Notes under the pieces: generated by a model
Database searches by the model: none
The model's input: only the letters and a program-made list of their open reading frames with translations
Told to the model about the DNA's origin: nothing
Part shown: one piece after another, positions 1-9,935 of the stretch
Layout: each line of letters begins with the position of its first letter
Position numbering within the stretch: position 1 is the first letter of the stretch
Translations under genes and position numbers: made by a program
Source of the DNA: Bowmanella dokdonensis
Lineage (GTDB): Bacteria; Pseudomonadota; Gammaproteobacteria; Enterobacterales; Alteromonadaceae
Direction of reading: 5' to 3'
Assembly (NCBI RefSeq): GCF_017254865.1
Contig: NZ_JAFKCV010000002.1
Location: 229,837-293,836, forward strand
Length of the DNA stretch: 64,000 bases

Positions 1-422
1 AAGGACTGTTCTGCCTGCAACCGGCCAAGCAGAAACAGGGCCTGATAAGCCGTCAGAAATATCTCCGGCAAGCCGGCGGCATCCCTCAGGGGCATCCCTT
101 GAGGTACGCTCATCAGATGCAGTGCATCGACGGCCACATATTCGGCATAACCACCCCCTGCCACCAGGCCGCATACCCGGTCACCCTCCCGCCATTGACT
201 GACCTCCCTGCCCCGCTCTACGACTTCACCTGACACCTCCAGCCCCAGCACATGGCTCTCATTGGGCGGAGGGGGATACTTGCCATAACGCTGCAGCAGA
301 TCCGCCCGGTTGATGCCAAAGCCAGCCACTTTGACCAGCACCTGATGGTCTTTGCAGAGCGGCTGCATGATTTGATCTATCTTCAGGCCATGATCGGCAC
401 TCTGGTGTTGAATAAAACGCAT
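1..422 (-). CDS. NAD(P)H-quinone oxidoreductase, partial (C-terminus outside window)
   Basis: Translation of the minus strand from the ATG at 420-422 gives about 140 residues that run off the window edge. The stretch GINRADLLQRYGKYPPPPN followed by LGLEVSGEVV is the signature of zinc-less medium-chain dehydrogenases of the quinone oxidoreductase (PIG3/TP53I3-like) family, which reduce quinones with NADPH in the cytosol. The start codon overlaps the TGA of the upstream acylphosphatase gene by one base (TGATG), so the two are probably translationally coupled. The Rossmann part lies outside the window, so cofactor preference cannot be read. Confidence 0.85.
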   Translation of the reverse strand, partial: MRFIQHQSADHGLKIDQIMQPLCKDHQVLVKVAGFGINRADLLQRYGKYPPPPNESHVLGLEVSGEVVERGREVSQWREGDRVCGLVAGGGYAEYVAVDALHLMSVPQGMPLRDAAGLPEIFLTAYQALFLLGRLQAEQS

Positions 423-703
423 CACAATGTGTCAAAGCCTTCTGTATCCGTCACCGCTGCCGGGTTCACCTGAACATCACTGACGTCGCTGGCAGGGGGG
501 CCTTCTCGCAAAAAGGCCACCAATTCTTCCAGGTCGCTTTTCTTGCCGCATGCCAATACTTCCACCGAGCCATCCGCCAGATTCTTCGCGTAACCGCTCA
601 GTCCCAGTTGCAGGGCGCGGGCCTGGGTACTCTTGCGAAAGAACACGCCCTGAACCTTGCCGGTCACCCTGGCCTTAATGCATTGCTTCGCCAATTCCAC
701 CAT
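422..703 (-). CDS. yccX: Acylphosphatase
   Basis: A 93-residue protein, the normal size for acylphosphatases, which hydrolyse acyl phosphates such as carbamoyl or acetyl phosphate. The motif [12 protein letters not shown] holds the phosphate-binding loop and catalytic Arg, and [11 protein letters not shown] holds the catalytic Asn. I chose the ATG of MVELAK because it gives the family length; an AGAAGG lies directly upstream. A longer frame reaching to 739 would add 12 residues with no family support. The gene is coupled to the downstream oxidoreductase by a one-base overlap. It is divergent from rlmI with only about 95 bp between, which must hold both promoters. Confidence 0.9.
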   Translation of the reverse strand: MVELAKQCIKARVTGKVQGVFFRKSTQARALQLGLSGYAKNLADGSVEVLACGKKSDLEELVAFLREGPPASDVSDVQVNPAAVTDTEGFDTL

Positions 704-797
704 CCTTCTGTACAATCCGGATAAACCAATCCGGCACATTGCATTCAGGTTGAGCTTTCAACCTTGCATTAGCCGTTTTTATCTTTTGGATCATGCT

Positions 798-1985
798 ATG
801 CCATCTAGTGTTGTTTTGCATCCCGAGCGGGAAAAATCGCTGTTACGCCGTCACCCCTGGATATTCGCCAGTGCCATTAAGGAGCAAAAGGGAAGGCTCA
901 GATCCGGTGATACGGTCGATGTCCTCTCCCATGGCGGAAAATGGCTGGCCCGCGGGGCCTGGTCCCCCCAGTCACAAATCCAGATCCGGGTCTGGACCTT
1001 CGATGAAAAGGAGGTGGTCGACAACGGCTTCTTCCTGCGTCGAATCGAAACGGCGCAGGCAGGCCGTGAGTCGCTGATCAGACGACAGGGGCTGACGGGC
1101 TACCGACTGGTGGCCGCCGAATCTGATGGCCTGCCTGGGATCACCATCGACAAATATGACCAGTTGCTGGTCTGCCAGTTACTCAGTGCCGGGGCTGAGA
1201 AACATCGAGAAAAAATCGTCTGGGCCCTGGAAAAATGTTTCCCGGATTGCGCCATTCTGGAGCGTTCCGATGTGGCTGTGCGCAGCAAGGAAGGACTGGA
1301 GCCCAAGGTTGAAGTGCTGCGCGGCGAGGTTCCCGATGAAGTCGTCATTGAGGAGAACGGGATCCGGATCCTGGTGAACCCGATGACCGGACATAAGACA
1401 GGATTTTATCTGGACCAGCGGGACAACCGGGCCATCGCCGCCAATTACGCGAAAGACCAGGAAGTGCTGAACTGTTTTTGCTATAGCGGCACATTTGGGA
1501 GTTATGCCCTGGCCAACGGTGCCAGTAAAGTCGTCAACATGGATGTGTCGGAGCCGGCTTTGGCCCTGGCCCGACGCAATGTGGAGATAAACAACCTGGA
1601 GTTGGCCCGCTGTGAATTTATCCAGGCCGATGTGTTCCAGTCCCTGCGCGACTTTGCCCAGTCCGGCCGGACATTTGATCAGGTGATTCTGGATCCGCCC
1701 AAATTCGTCGAAAGCAAAGCCAGCCTGAATAAGGCCTGTCGGGGCTACAAGGACATCAACCTGCATGCCATGCAAATCCTCAGGCCTGGGGGCATTCTCT
1801 GCACGTTTTCCTGCTCGGGCCTGATGCCTACGGACCTGTTTCACAAAGTCGTGGCAGATGCCGCTCTGGACGCCGGCCGGCAGGTGCAGTTTCTGGAACG
1901 CCTGGGGCAAGCCCCGGACCACCCTGTGGCGGCCAGCTATCCGGAAGGATTCTATTTGAAAGGCCTGGTCTGTCGGGTGCTGTAA
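798..1985 (+). CDS. rlmI: 23S rRNA (cytosine(1962)-C(5))-methyltransferase RlmI
   Basis: A 395-residue SAM-dependent methyltransferase, matching the length of E. coli RlmI, which methylates C1962 of 23S rRNA. An N-terminal PUA RNA-binding domain (about residues 1-75, starting [20 protein letters not shown]) precedes a Rossmann methyltransferase domain. DPPKF at 299-303 and the cysteine of FSCSGLM at about 339 are the conserved m5C catalytic positions. The frame is open upstream of 798, but MPSSVVLHP fits the family N-terminus. A strong terminator follows at 2016. Confidence 0.93.
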   Translation: MPSSVVLHPEREKSLLRRHPWIFASAIKEQKGRLRSGDTVDVLSHGGKWLARGAWSPQSQIQIRVWTFDEKEVVDNGFFLRRIETAQAGRESLIRRQGLTGYRLVAAESDGLPGITIDKYDQLLVCQLLSAGAEKHREKIVWALEKCFPDCAILERSDVAVRSKEGLEPKVEVLRGEVPDEVVIEENGIRILVNPMTGHKTGFYLDQRDNRAIAANYAKDQEVLNCFCYSGTFGSYALANGASKVVNMDVSEPALALARRNVEINNLELARCEFIQADVFQSLRDFAQSGRTFDQVILDPPKFVESKASLNKACRGYKDINLHAMQILRPGGILCTFSCSGLMPTDLFHKVVADAALDAGRQVQFLERLGQAPDHPVAASYPEGFYLKGLVCRVL

Positions 1986-2015
1986 GCGCAGAGGCATTGT
2001 CCTGGCTGAGCATGA

Positions 2016-2043
2016 AAAAAGGCCTCATAACGAGGCCTTTTTG
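2016..2043. terminator. Bidirectional rho-independent terminator (rlmI / PilZ gene)
   Basis: Stem AAAAAGGCCTC / GAGGCCTTTTT with a short loop; the A and T tracts on both sides let it serve both convergent genes. Confidence 0.85.
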
Positions 2044-2056
2044 CTAACCATTATTT

Positions 2057-2356
2057 TCAGTTCATCTCGATGATTTCGACACCCACCAAGTAGCTGCTGT
2101 CCGAACCCGGCACACAACGCACCACCTTGGCTTTTGCACTGAGGGAGGGGATTTGGCTGTTGCTCGACTCCAGAATGGCCTGCACCATGGTCCCCGGCTC
2201 GATGGACTCCTCCACCTCAAAAGACATGCCGGTGGCACTCAAATCCTTACAGATGGCCGACAAACTCCGACTGGACTGATCGTCGTTTACTTTAATCTCG
2301 CAGGCCGTGTTGACCATCATCCGAAAGAAATCACGCTTATCGTCATAGCCCAGCAT
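2057..2356 (-). CDS. PilZ domain protein (c-di-GMP binding)
   Basis: A 99-residue single-domain PilZ protein. The RxxxR motif is present as RDFFR (residues 8-12) and the second signature as DLSATGMSF (about residues 38-46), so both c-di-GMP contact motifs look intact. Such stand-alone PilZ proteins act as cytosolic c-di-GMP receptors; the target cannot be read from sequence. A good AAGGGGAAGG Shine-Dalgarno sequence precedes the ATG. Downstream of hrpA on the same strand with about 140 bp between, so probably a separate unit. Confidence 0.85.
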   Translation of the reverse strand: MLGYDDKRDFFRMMVNTACEIKVNDDQSSRSLSAICKDLSATGMSFEVEESIEPGTMVQAILESSNSQIPSLSAKAKVVRCVPGSDSSYLVGVEIIEMN

Positions 2357-2498
2357 AACCTTCCCCTTCGCTTATGGCTGTTAACTGCCGAAGCCAGCAG
2401 TCGTGTCCTACTTTATATTGCGCCACTGATAGCTTGTCAATGTTATCCCCAAAGGCACACTATCATCGGTGCCACGTCGTCGCCCTTTCCACACCATA

Positions 2499-5400
2499 TC
2501 AGAATGTGTCCAGATGCTGCACAATACGCTTTTCCGAAATGGGATAGGCGGTACCCAACTGCTGGGCGAAAAAAGATACCCTGAGTTCCTGAATCATCCA
2601 GTGGGTTTGCCGGAGTTCTGCGGGTACCGGCTGTCCGGGTGGCACCTTATTCAGCTTTGCCCGCCAGGCAGACACCACTTTTTCGATAACCAGTTGATGC
2701 TGCCGGTCCCGGTTCGGATCAATGGCCAGCTTGTCCAGACGCCTGGCAATTGCCTGCAGGTAACGATTCCAGTCATCCAGGCGCGCCACACCTATATCGG
2801 TAACAAAACCTGCATAGACCAATTCATCCAGGTTGGCCTTGATATCGCCTATGGCATTGATCATGTTGAGGGGAATATTGCCCTTTAACTTTTTATGGAC
2901 CTGGTGGGCCTGAGTCAGCCCCTGTTCAACCTTGACCGCTATACCAAGCACCTTGTCGTTCAATTCTGAGCGAACTCTGTCACGCATGGCTTCGAAGGCT
3001 GCAGCATCCCTGATTTGTTCCGCCTCTGCACCCAGGAGGTCATCCACGGCCGCGGCAATGCAATCGTCGATCAACGCGCGAACTTCACCAAAAGGGTTAA
3101 AGTACAACCCCAACTTGGCCTTGTTGGGCAGTTTGTCCTGCAAGTATTTTACCGGCGAGGGCAGATTCAACAGCAATAGACGTCGCAGTCCCTGCCGGTG
3201 TGCTTCATCGGCAAGATAGGGCTGGTCAAACAGCTTGATGGATACAGATTGTCCCTTATCCACCAGCGCGGGATAGGCCTTAACCTGATAAGCCGCCTGC
3301 TTCCTGATGAATTCCTGCTGTAGCCTGCCAAAGCTCCACTCCCTTAAATCATCCTGTTCCAACTCCGGGGTGGCCGCTTGTTGCAGGGTTTGCTTGACCC
3401 TTCCCTGCAGGCGTTGCTGCAGTCCGGCCAGGCTGCGATCCTGTGCAATCACCCTGCCCTGTTCATCCAGCACTTTGAAATTGAATAACAGGTGGGCCGG
3501 CAGACTCTGCCATTGCCATTCCTCTTCGCTGACCTCTACCCCGGTCATCTTCCTCAGCTTGACGCCAAGAGCCGGCAGGAATGCCCCCTGAGCGGGCTGG
3601 AGATCCGCCACAGCCGCCCTGGCATAATCGGGGGCGGGTACGAAGTTGCGGCGCAACCTTTTGGGTAGCGACTTGATGAGATTCACCACCAGTTCTTCTC
3701 GCAGTCCGGGCACCAGCCAGTCAAAGCCCTCGCTGCTCACCTGATTCAACAGGGGCAGGGGGATCTCCACACTCACACCGTCATCTTCTGCCCTGGGGTC
3801 GAAGTGATAACTGAGATTAAGGGTCAGATTGCCCTGCTGCCAGACATCCGGATAATCCAGGGCGCTGACATGGCTGGCATCCTGCTTCATCAGGCTGTCC
3901 AGATCCAGATTCAGGCTGGTTTTATCCTGTTGTTGTTTCCACCACTTGCGAAAATCCGCTTCGCTGCATATATGTCCGGGAATTTTCCGCTCATAAAACT
4001 GAATCAGGTCCTGCTCGTCGACCAGAATATCCCTGCGCCGGGACTTGGCTTCCAAATCCTCTACCTGTTCAACCAACTGCTGGTTATGAGCCAGGAAGGC
4101 AAAGTCCAGCTTAGTATCCAGGTTAACCAGAGCCTCACGGATAAAGATTTCGCGGCAGGCACTGGCATCAATGCGGCTGTAGTTGACCTTTCTGTCCCTG
4201 ACAATATCCAACCCAAACAGACTGATGCGCTGCGTTGCCATGACTGAACCCTGCTTTTTCGACCAGTAGGGCTCTGAGTAATGGGACTTGGCCAGATGGG
4301 TGGACAGGGGCTCCAGCCAGACAGGATCGATCCTGGCCACATCCCGTGCAAATAACCGCGAGGTTTCAACCAGTTCGGCCGCCATCAGCCATTTCGGCGC
4401 AGACTTGGCAACCCCCGACCCGGGAAAGATCAGAAACCGGGTATTTCTGGCGCCCAGATATTCACGTTCCTTGTCCCTGAAACCAATATGCGACAGCAAA
4501 CCGGCCGCAATGGCCTGATGCAGTCTCTGGTAATCGGCCGGCTGGCTGTTGAGACGAAAGCCCAGATCGACAATGGCCTGTTTCAGTTGGCTGACGATGT
4601 CCTGCCACTCCCGCATACGAAGGTAATTGAGAAAATGCTCCTTACACCATCTGCGTAACTGGTTGGCTGACAACTGCTTTTGTTGCTGTCGAAAGACCTG
4701 CCACAGATTAAAGTAGGAAACAAAATCCGATTCTTTGTCCTGAAACTGGCGATGAGCCTCGTCGGCAGCCTGACGTTTCTCCTGGGGTCGCTCGCGGGGA
4801 TCCTGAATACTCAGCGCAGCGGCAATAACAATGACTTCTGAGAGTGCTCCGTTGGCCGCGGCATCCACCAGCATCCTGGCGTATCGTGGGTCCACCGGCA
4901 ATCTGGCAATCTGCCTTCCTGTCTGGGTCAGGCGGCTGCGATCTTGCCCTCTGGCCTGTGAAATGGCGCCAATTTCCTGTAACAGGCGAAAACCGTCATT
5001 GATATTTCGTGCATCAGGGGCCTCAACAAAGGGAAAGGCTTCAATATTGCCCAATCCCAGCGCCAGCATCTGCAGAATGACCGAAGCCAGGTTAGTGCGC
5101 AGGATCTCCGGATCGGTAAACTCCGGACGGTTAATGAAATCCTGCTTAGAGTAAAGACGAATGCAGATACCGGCAGATACACGCCCACAACGGCCAGCCC
5201 GCTGGTTGGCCGAAGCCTGGGAAACAGGCTCGATGGGTAGCCGCTGGACCTTGCTTCTGGCGCTGTACCGGGATAGACGGGCATAACCTGGGTCGATGAC
5301 GTATTTGATGCCGGGTACCGTCAGCGAGGTTTCGGCCACGTTGGTGGCCAGCACAATACGGCGACCTGAATGGGCTGCAAAAATGCGATTCTGTTCAGAT

Positions 5401-6365
5401 GAGGACAATCTGGCATACAGGGGAAGAACCTCGGTGTTGCGATACTGCTGCTTACTCAGGGCATCGGCAGTGTCGCGGATTTCCCGCTCACCCGCCAGAA
5501 AGACCAGGATATCGCCCATGCCTTCCCTGCTGATTTCGTCCACGGCATCGACAATGGCCTGGGTCTGGTCCCTGTCACCCTCCCCTTCCTCCAAAGGCCG
5601 GTAGCGTAACTCCACCGGATACGTCCGGCCACTCACCCGAATAATAGGGGCATTATCGAAATGTTGGGAAAAACGCTCAGGATCGATGGTCGCGCTGGTG
5701 ATAATTAACTTGAGATCCGGTCGCCTGGGCAGCAACTGCTTAAGATATCCGAGAATAAAATCGATATTGAGGCTGCGCTCGTGGGCCTCATCGATGATGA
5801 TGGTATCGTATTGATTCAGGTATCTGTCCTGCTGGATCTCTGCCAGGAGGATCCCGTCCGTCATCAGCTTGATATAGCTGCGGTCGCTGACCTTATCGGT
5901 AAAACGCACCTTATAGCCCACGGCCTCACCGAGAGGCGTGTTCAGTTCCTCCGCTATCCGGTTGGCGACGCTTCTGGCGGCCAGTCGGCGTGGTTGGGTA
6001 TGTCCGATCAACCCACCGATACCCCGGCCCAATTGCAGACAGATCTTGGGTATTTGTGTGGTCTTACCTGAGCCTGTCTCGCCGGCAATGATCACGACCT
6101 GGTGATTCTGGATTGCCAGGGCAATCTCTTCCCGGTGCTCCGAAACCGGCAAATCAGGATATTCAATCTCGGGGCAATTTTGCAGCCGGTTCTGATATCT
6201 GGCCACTGAAGTCTGCATATCCCGTTGCAATTTCGCTATGCCTTCGTGGTTTTGTCTATCGCTGAGTTTTTTATAGCGGCGCACAAAAGCAGGCCGGTCA
6301 GCTACCGGACATTGGTTAAGCAGAGAATGAAAATCTGACTGTGACAAGAATAAGGATCCGCACAT
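2499..6365 (-). CDS. hrpA: ATP-dependent RNA helicase HrpA
   Basis: A 1288-residue DEAH-box helicase close in length to E. coli HrpA (1300). Walker A GETGSGKT is at residues 95-102 and DEAH at 192-195, followed by SATI and the helicase C-terminal motifs (NQRAGRCGR). The long C-terminal half contains the OB-fold and DUF3418 region typical of bacterial HrpA. HrpA resolves stalled ribosomes on mRNA and processes fimbrial mRNA in E. coli. The gene stands alone; a perfect 12-bp hairpin separates it from the CBS gene upstream. No clear terminator is seen after its stop. Confidence 0.95.
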   Translation of the reverse strand: MCGSLFLSQSDFHSLLNQCPVADRPAFVRRYKKLSDRQNHEGIAKLQRDMQTSVARYQNRLQNCPEIEYPDLPVSEHREEIALAIQNHQVVIIAGETGSGKTTQIPKICLQLGRGIGGLIGHTQPRRLAARSVANRIAEELNTPLGEAVGYKVRFTDKVSDRSYIKLMTDGILLAEIQQDRYLNQYDTIIIDEAHERSLNIDFILGYLKQLLPRRPDLKLIITSATIDPERFSQHFDNAPIIRVSGRTYPVELRYRPLEEGEGDRDQTQAIVDAVDEISREGMGDILVFLAGEREIRDTADALSKQQYRNTEVLPLYARLSSSEQNRIFAAHSGRRIVLATNVAETSLTVPGIKYVIDPGYARLSRYSARSKVQRLPIEPVSQASANQRAGRCGRVSAGICIRLYSKQDFINRPEFTDPEILRTNLASVILQMLALGLGNIEAFPFVEAPDARNINDGFRLLQEIGAISQARGQDRSRLTQTGRQIARLPVDPRYARMLVDAAANGALSEVIVIAAALSIQDPRERPQEKRQAADEAHRQFQDKESDFVSYFNLWQVFRQQQKQLSANQLRRWCKEHFLNYLRMREWQDIVSQLKQAIVDLGFRLNSQPADYQRLHQAIAAGLLSHIGFRDKEREYLGARNTRFLIFPGSGVAKSAPKWLMAAELVETSRLFARDVARIDPVWLEPLSTHLAKSHYSEPYWSKKQGSVMATQRISLFGLDIVRDRKVNYSRIDASACREIFIREALVNLDTKLDFAFLAHNQQLVEQVEDLEAKSRRRDILVDEQDLIQFYERKIPGHICSEADFRKWWKQQQDKTSLNLDLDSLMKQDASHVSALDYPDVWQQGNLTLNLSYHFDPRAEDDGVSVEIPLPLLNQVSSEGFDWLVPGLREELVVNLIKSLPKRLRRNFVPAPDYARAAVADLQPAQGAFLPALGVKLRKMTGVEVSEEEWQWQSLPAHLLFNFKVLDEQGRVIAQDRSLAGLQQRLQGRVKQTLQQAATPELEQDDLREWSFGRLQQEFIRKQAAYQVKAYPALVDKGQSVSIKLFDQPYLADEAHRQGLRRLLLLNLPSPVKYLQDKLPNKAKLGLYFNPFGEVRALIDDCIAAAVDDLLGAEAEQIRDAAAFEAMRDRVRSELNDKVLGIAVKVEQGLTQAHQVHKKLKGNIPLNMINAIGDIKANLDELVYAGFVTDIGVARLDDWNRYLQAIARRLDKLAIDPNRDRQHQLVIEKVVSAWRAKLNKVPPGQPVPAELRQTHWMIQELRVSFFAQQLGTAYPISEKRIVQHLDTF

Positions 6366-6394
6366 TGCTGATAAGGGCGCAGATCCTAGAAGAT

Positions 6395-6422
6395 GAACAA
6401 GGGGATTTCCATCCCCTTGTTC
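6395..6422 (-). terminator. Strong hairpin between CBS gene and hrpA
   Basis: GAACAAGGGGAT / ATCCCCTTGTTC, 12-bp perfect stem with a 4-nt loop. No T-tract follows on the minus strand, so it may be a 3'-end or processing hairpin rather than a classic terminator. Confidence 0.4.
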
Positions 6423-6431
6423 AGATTTGGC

Positions 6432-6851
6432 CTAACTGATCCGTTTGTAACCGTCACGAAGCTGCACATCGATAGCGTGCAGGACCTCGGCACGGCTGAT
6501 CGTACCCTGCAGATAGCCGTCATCATCAACCACCGGGTAGATTTTGGGTTTTTCTCCCAACATTTTCTGCGCCAGCTCAATGATGGACAAGTAAGGCTTG
6601 ATGGCCAGGGCGTCCTTGAACATTACGTCCTCCACCCGGGCCACCTGCTCACGGTAAAAACTTGATTCGAGCATTCTGGCCAGGCAATCCTTTTCGGAGA
6701 GGAACCCTACCAGCTTTTTATGACTGTCGATGACCGGTCCGCCGGTCTGGTGACTTTGCAATAACCTTTCCACCGCTTCTGCTACCGTCATTTCAGGGGT
6801 AAAAGTCACCGGGCGCCTGTTCATGTAATCATTGACTTGCAGGGACTCCAT
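6432..6851 (-). CDS. CBS domain protein
   Basis: 139 residues made of two CBS modules (about 1-65 and 70-135: NDYMNRRPVTFTPEMTVAEAV and VEDVMFKDALAIKPYLSI), a regulatory fold that usually binds adenine nucleotides. No catalytic domain is attached. The start MESLQVND is preferred over an upstream in-frame ATG at 6896 because AGGAGAGGC sits at normal distance. The partner protein cannot be predicted from context. Confidence 0.85.
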   Translation of the reverse strand: MESLQVNDYMNRRPVTFTPEMTVAEAVERLLQSHQTGGPVIDSHKKLVGFLSEKDCLARMLESSFYREQVARVEDVMFKDALAIKPYLSIIELAQKMLGEKPKIYPVVDDDGYLQGTISRAEVLHAIDVQLRDGYKRIS

Positions 6852-6954
6852 AAAGCCTCTCCTGTGGTAATAAGATTCAGGTCCTGACATTGACATGCAG
6901 TCATGCTCTAAAGATAGACCCAGGACCCGCCATACACAGTAATTTTATACCGCC

Positions 6955-6979
6955 AAAAAAAAGCCGGCTCAAGGCCGGC
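6955..6979 (-). terminator. Rho-independent terminator after the isoaspartyl peptidase gene
   Basis: GCCGGC / GCCGGC stem, 5-nt loop, followed by eight T on the minus strand. Confidence 0.88.
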
Positions 6980-6988
6980 AGCAAATAT

Positions 6989-8005
6989 CTACCTTTCATC
7001 CTTGAAAATGGCAACATGCACCTTGCCTTGCCGATCAATACTGGCTCGGTACATTCCCTCTGTATTGAACGGCATGCTGACGTTGCCGTCCTTATCCACC
7101 ACTATGACCCCGCCACTGCCGCCAGCAGGCTTGAGTACGTTATGAATGACCGTATTGGCCGCCACTTCCGCCGGGATCTGCAGATACTTGGCCCGGCTAC
7201 AGATATCGGCAGCCACGTGGTAGCGGATGAAATATTCCCCATGGCCAGTTCCTGATACAGCACAACTCTGATTATCAGCATAGGTCCCTGCGCCAATGAT
7301 GGGCGAGTCGCCAATTCGCCCATAACGCTTGGCCGTCATTCCCCCGGTAGACGTGGCGGCGGCCAGGTTGCCTTTGGCATCCAAAGCGACGGCCCCCACG
7401 GTACCGAACTTATAATCCAGCATATCCGGCCGACTGAATGCTGTTTTATCCTGTTTAAGGGTTTGCTTGGCTCTGAGTAACTGGTGATGACGGGTTTCTG
7501 TGTCGAAGTAGGTATTGTCGACTATCTCCAGCCCCTGTTTTGCAGCGAACAGTTCTGCTCCTGCACCACTGAGCAGGACATGGTCGGAATGCTCCATTAC
7601 GCTCCTGGCCAGTGCGATGGGACTTCTGACGGTCCTGACACCGGCCACGGCGCCTGCCGCCAGGTTACTGCCATCCATAATGGATGCGTCCAGCTCATGC
7701 GTTTCGTCATAAGTGTAAACGGCCCCCCGCCCAGCGTTGAACAAGGTGGAATCCTCCAGGATCTGTACTGCCGCCACCACCGCATCCAGACTGGACGCGC
7801 CATCACTGAGTAATTGGTGCCCTGCCCGGACGGCTTCTTCGAGTTTATCCCGGTAAGCCTTTTCCCCCTCTGGTGTCAAATTGGCCCTGCTGATGGTCCC
7901 TGCCCCGCCGTGGATGGCTATGGCCACCTGTCCCTGGGTTTCCTTTGCCAATGTGCCGAATGATGCTGTCATGAAGATGAGCCCCAAAGCCAAGATCCGT
8001 TGCAT
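6989..8005 (-). CDS. Isoaspartyl peptidase / type III L-asparaginase, exported
   Basis: A 338-residue Ntn-hydrolase of the plant-type asparaginase family. AIHGGAGT is near the N-terminus, and the autoprocessing site is FGTVGAVALDAKGN with the nucleophile Thr at about 202, followed by STGGMTAKRYGRIGDSP. The family cleaves itself into alpha and beta subunits and hydrolyses beta-aspartyl dipeptides or asparagine. Residues 1-20 (MQRILALGLIFMTASFGTLA) look like a Sec signal peptide, so it probably works in the periplasm. The start is set by AAGGAA upstream of the ATG at 8005. Confidence 0.9.
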   Translation of the reverse strand: MQRILALGLIFMTASFGTLAKETQGQVAIAIHGGAGTISRANLTPEGEKAYRDKLEEAVRAGHQLLSDGASSLDAVVAAVQILEDSTLFNAGRGAVYTYDETHELDASIMDGSNLAAGAVAGVRTVRSPIALARSVMEHSDHVLLSGAGAELFAAKQGLEIVDNTYFDTETRHHQLLRAKQTLKQDKTAFSRPDMLDYKFGTVGAVALDAKGNLAAATSTGGMTAKRYGRIGDSPIIGAGTYADNQSCAVSGTGHGEYFIRYHVAADICSRAKYLQIPAEVAANTVIHNVLKPAGGSGGVIVVDKDGNVSMPFNTEGMYRASIDRQGKVHVAIFKDER

Positions 8006-8110
8006 ATGTAATTTCCTTTTGCAGGTTGACGGATGCGCCAACCGATAAAAACGTCCTGTCAGCCTACCAGAATATTTTTCCTCGTGCCCTGCTTGCATAT
8101 TGTCTATATG

Positions 8111-8369
8111 CCAGGTCTATTAATGATGCGCTCACTCAGCGAGCGCAAAATGTTCCATGGCAAGGCAGGGTCCTGGAGGTTTAGTGGGACTAAATCAAGG
8201 GGCTCCAAGGCCGCCAGGGGGCATGCCGGCCTCGCCCGCAGGGAGCGGCCAGATGGGCTTCTTTCTGCGTTCCCGCACCTTGAAATAGACCCACTATGCC
8301 TTCGAAGCGGCGCCTTGACCTAAGCCCTTCTGACCTGCTCTGGGTAGACCAGATCATTAACAGACCTGG
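8111..8369. repeat. Folded repeat element C with 17-bp terminal inverted repeats
   Basis: This fills most of the 443-bp gap between the peptidase gene and sbcB. The ends CCAGGTCTATTAATGAT (8111-8127) and its inverted copy (8353-8369) match at 16 of 17 positions. Inside are further inverted pairs, for example TTTAGT-GGG-ACTAAA at about 8180. An 18-base internal stretch at 8178-8195 differs by one base from a stretch inside element A (11682-11699), suggesting kinship. No coding potential. Whether it is a miniature transposon or an RNA-forming repeat is undecided. Confidence 0.55.
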
Positions 8370-8448
8370 TATTAGGCAGTCCGGCTTGAGTTTCCCCTGC
8401 TAATCTGCTGAGATTCGCCCATCACACGCAGTATTCAGGGAAAGCAGA

Positions 8449-9879
8449 TTGCCCGAACAGACCCTTTTTTGGCATGACTACGAAACCTGGGGGGCGAATC
8501 CCCAGAAAGATCATCCTGCCCAGTTTGCCGGTATTCGCACCGATTTGGCCCTCAATCCCATTGGTAAGCCAATCAAGTTATTTTGCCAGATCCCCAATGA
8601 CTACCTGCCTCACCCCCAGGCCTGCCTGATTACCGGTATTACGCCGCAGCAGTCCTTGCGTGACGGACTACCGGAGGCCGATTTTATTGCCCGTATTGAC
8701 CAGCAGTTCAGCCAGCCCAATACCTGCGTGGTGGGCTACAACAATTTGCGTTTTGACGACGAGGTTACGCGTTACACCTTGTACCGTAACTTCTTTGATC
8801 CTTACGCAAGAGAATGGCAACAGGGCAACAGTCGCTGGGATATTATCGATATGGTGCGGGCATGTTATGCCCTGCGACCCGAGGGAATTGAGTGGCCGAT
8901 GCGGCAGGACGGTACCCCCAGCTTTAAGCTGGAGGAGTTAACCCGGGTCAATGGCATTGAACACCAGGATGCCCATGATGCCATGTCGGATGTCTATGCC
9001 ACCATAGCACTGGCCAGACTGATAAAAGCCAAGCAACCCAAGCTTTACCAGTATCTGTTCGAATTGCGTAACAAACAGAAGGTACTGGCACAGTTGGACT
9101 GGCATCGTATGACCCCTTTAGTGCATGTTTCTTCCAAGCTACCGGCTAGCCAGGGCTGTTGCACCTGGATTGCGCCTGTCAGCCCCCATCCGAAGAACAA
9201 GAATGCCATCATTGTCCTGAACCTGGCCCTTGATCCTACCCCTCTGGAATCCCTGGATGCAGAAGAATTGCGGGCCAAATTGTACCAACCCAGTTCTGAC
9301 CTGGATGAAGGGGAGCAACGGCTGCCGATCAAACTGGTTCACATCAACAAGTGTCCGGTGCTGGCACCGGCCAAAACCCTGACAGCGGAAAACGCAGCCA
9401 GACTCGGTATTGACCGGGAGGCCTGTCTGAAAAACCTGGAAAGACTTCGTCAAATCCCGGCTTTGGTGCAAAAGCTGCAGGATGTGTTCGATACGGAGCC
9501 AGGAGGTGAACAGGGGGATCCCGATCATGCCCTTTATACGGGAGGATTTTTCACTGATGCAGATCGCTCAAGGGCCGAGCAGATAAGGCAAATGCAGCCC
9601 GATCAAATGGTCGGACTGGACTGGCAGTTTGATGACCCCAGGCTGCAGGTTATGCTGTTCCGTTACCGGGCCAGGAATTATCCACATAGCCTGGATGCAC
9701 AGGAAGCTGAGAAATGGCAAAGGCACCGCCAATTCAGGCTACTGGACCCCAGTTCCCCTGCCAGTATTCATATGGATGAATATTTACAGGAAATTGAACA
9801 GTTAGCCGGACAGCATCAACAGGATGTTAACAAACTGGCAATTTTGCGTGCACTGTATCAATATGCGCAGAGCATTTGA
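8449..9879 (+). CDS. sbcB: Exodeoxyribonuclease I
   Basis: 476 residues, equal to E. coli ExoI (475), a 3'-5' single-strand exonuclease used in recombination and mismatch repair. DEDD-type catalytic residues are visible: D10 and E12 in HDYET, the GYNNLRFDDE block, and HDAMSDVYAT. The exonuclease domain is followed by the SH3-like and helical domains (EEKWQRHRQFRL-like region). The best start is a TTG at 8449 preceded by AGGGAAAG; no in-frame ATG gives the conserved N-terminus. Confidence 0.93.
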   Translation: MPEQTLFWHDYETWGANPQKDHPAQFAGIRTDLALNPIGKPIKLFCQIPNDYLPHPQACLITGITPQQSLRDGLPEADFIARIDQQFSQPNTCVVGYNNLRFDDEVTRYTLYRNFFDPYAREWQQGNSRWDIIDMVRACYALRPEGIEWPMRQDGTPSFKLEELTRVNGIEHQDAHDAMSDVYATIALARLIKAKQPKLYQYLFELRNKQKVLAQLDWHRMTPLVHVSSKLPASQGCCTWIAPVSPHPKNKNAIIVLNLALDPTPLESLDAEELRAKLYQPSSDLDEGEQRLPIKLVHINKCPVLAPAKTLTAENAARLGIDREACLKNLERLRQIPALVQKLQDVFDTEPGGEQGDPDHALYTGGFFTDADRSRAEQIRQMQPDQMVGLDWQFDDPRLQVMLFRYRARNYPHSLDAQEAEKWQRHRQFRLLDPSSPASIHMDEYLQEIEQLAGQHQQDVNKLAILRALYQYAQSI

Positions 9880-9935
9880 TAAAAATTACTCACCCCTTGT
9901 CGATAACAAGGTAACGGGGATTACCGGGCAGAAGT

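Noticed and set aside
1179-1997. 272-codon frame antisense to rlmI
   Set aside because: rlmI on the other strand is a clear full-length family member; the antisense frame has no recognisable domain.
9893-9911. Terminator between sbcB and the FapA-type gene
   Set aside because: CCTTGT/ACAAGG hairpin has no T-tract; left unassigned.
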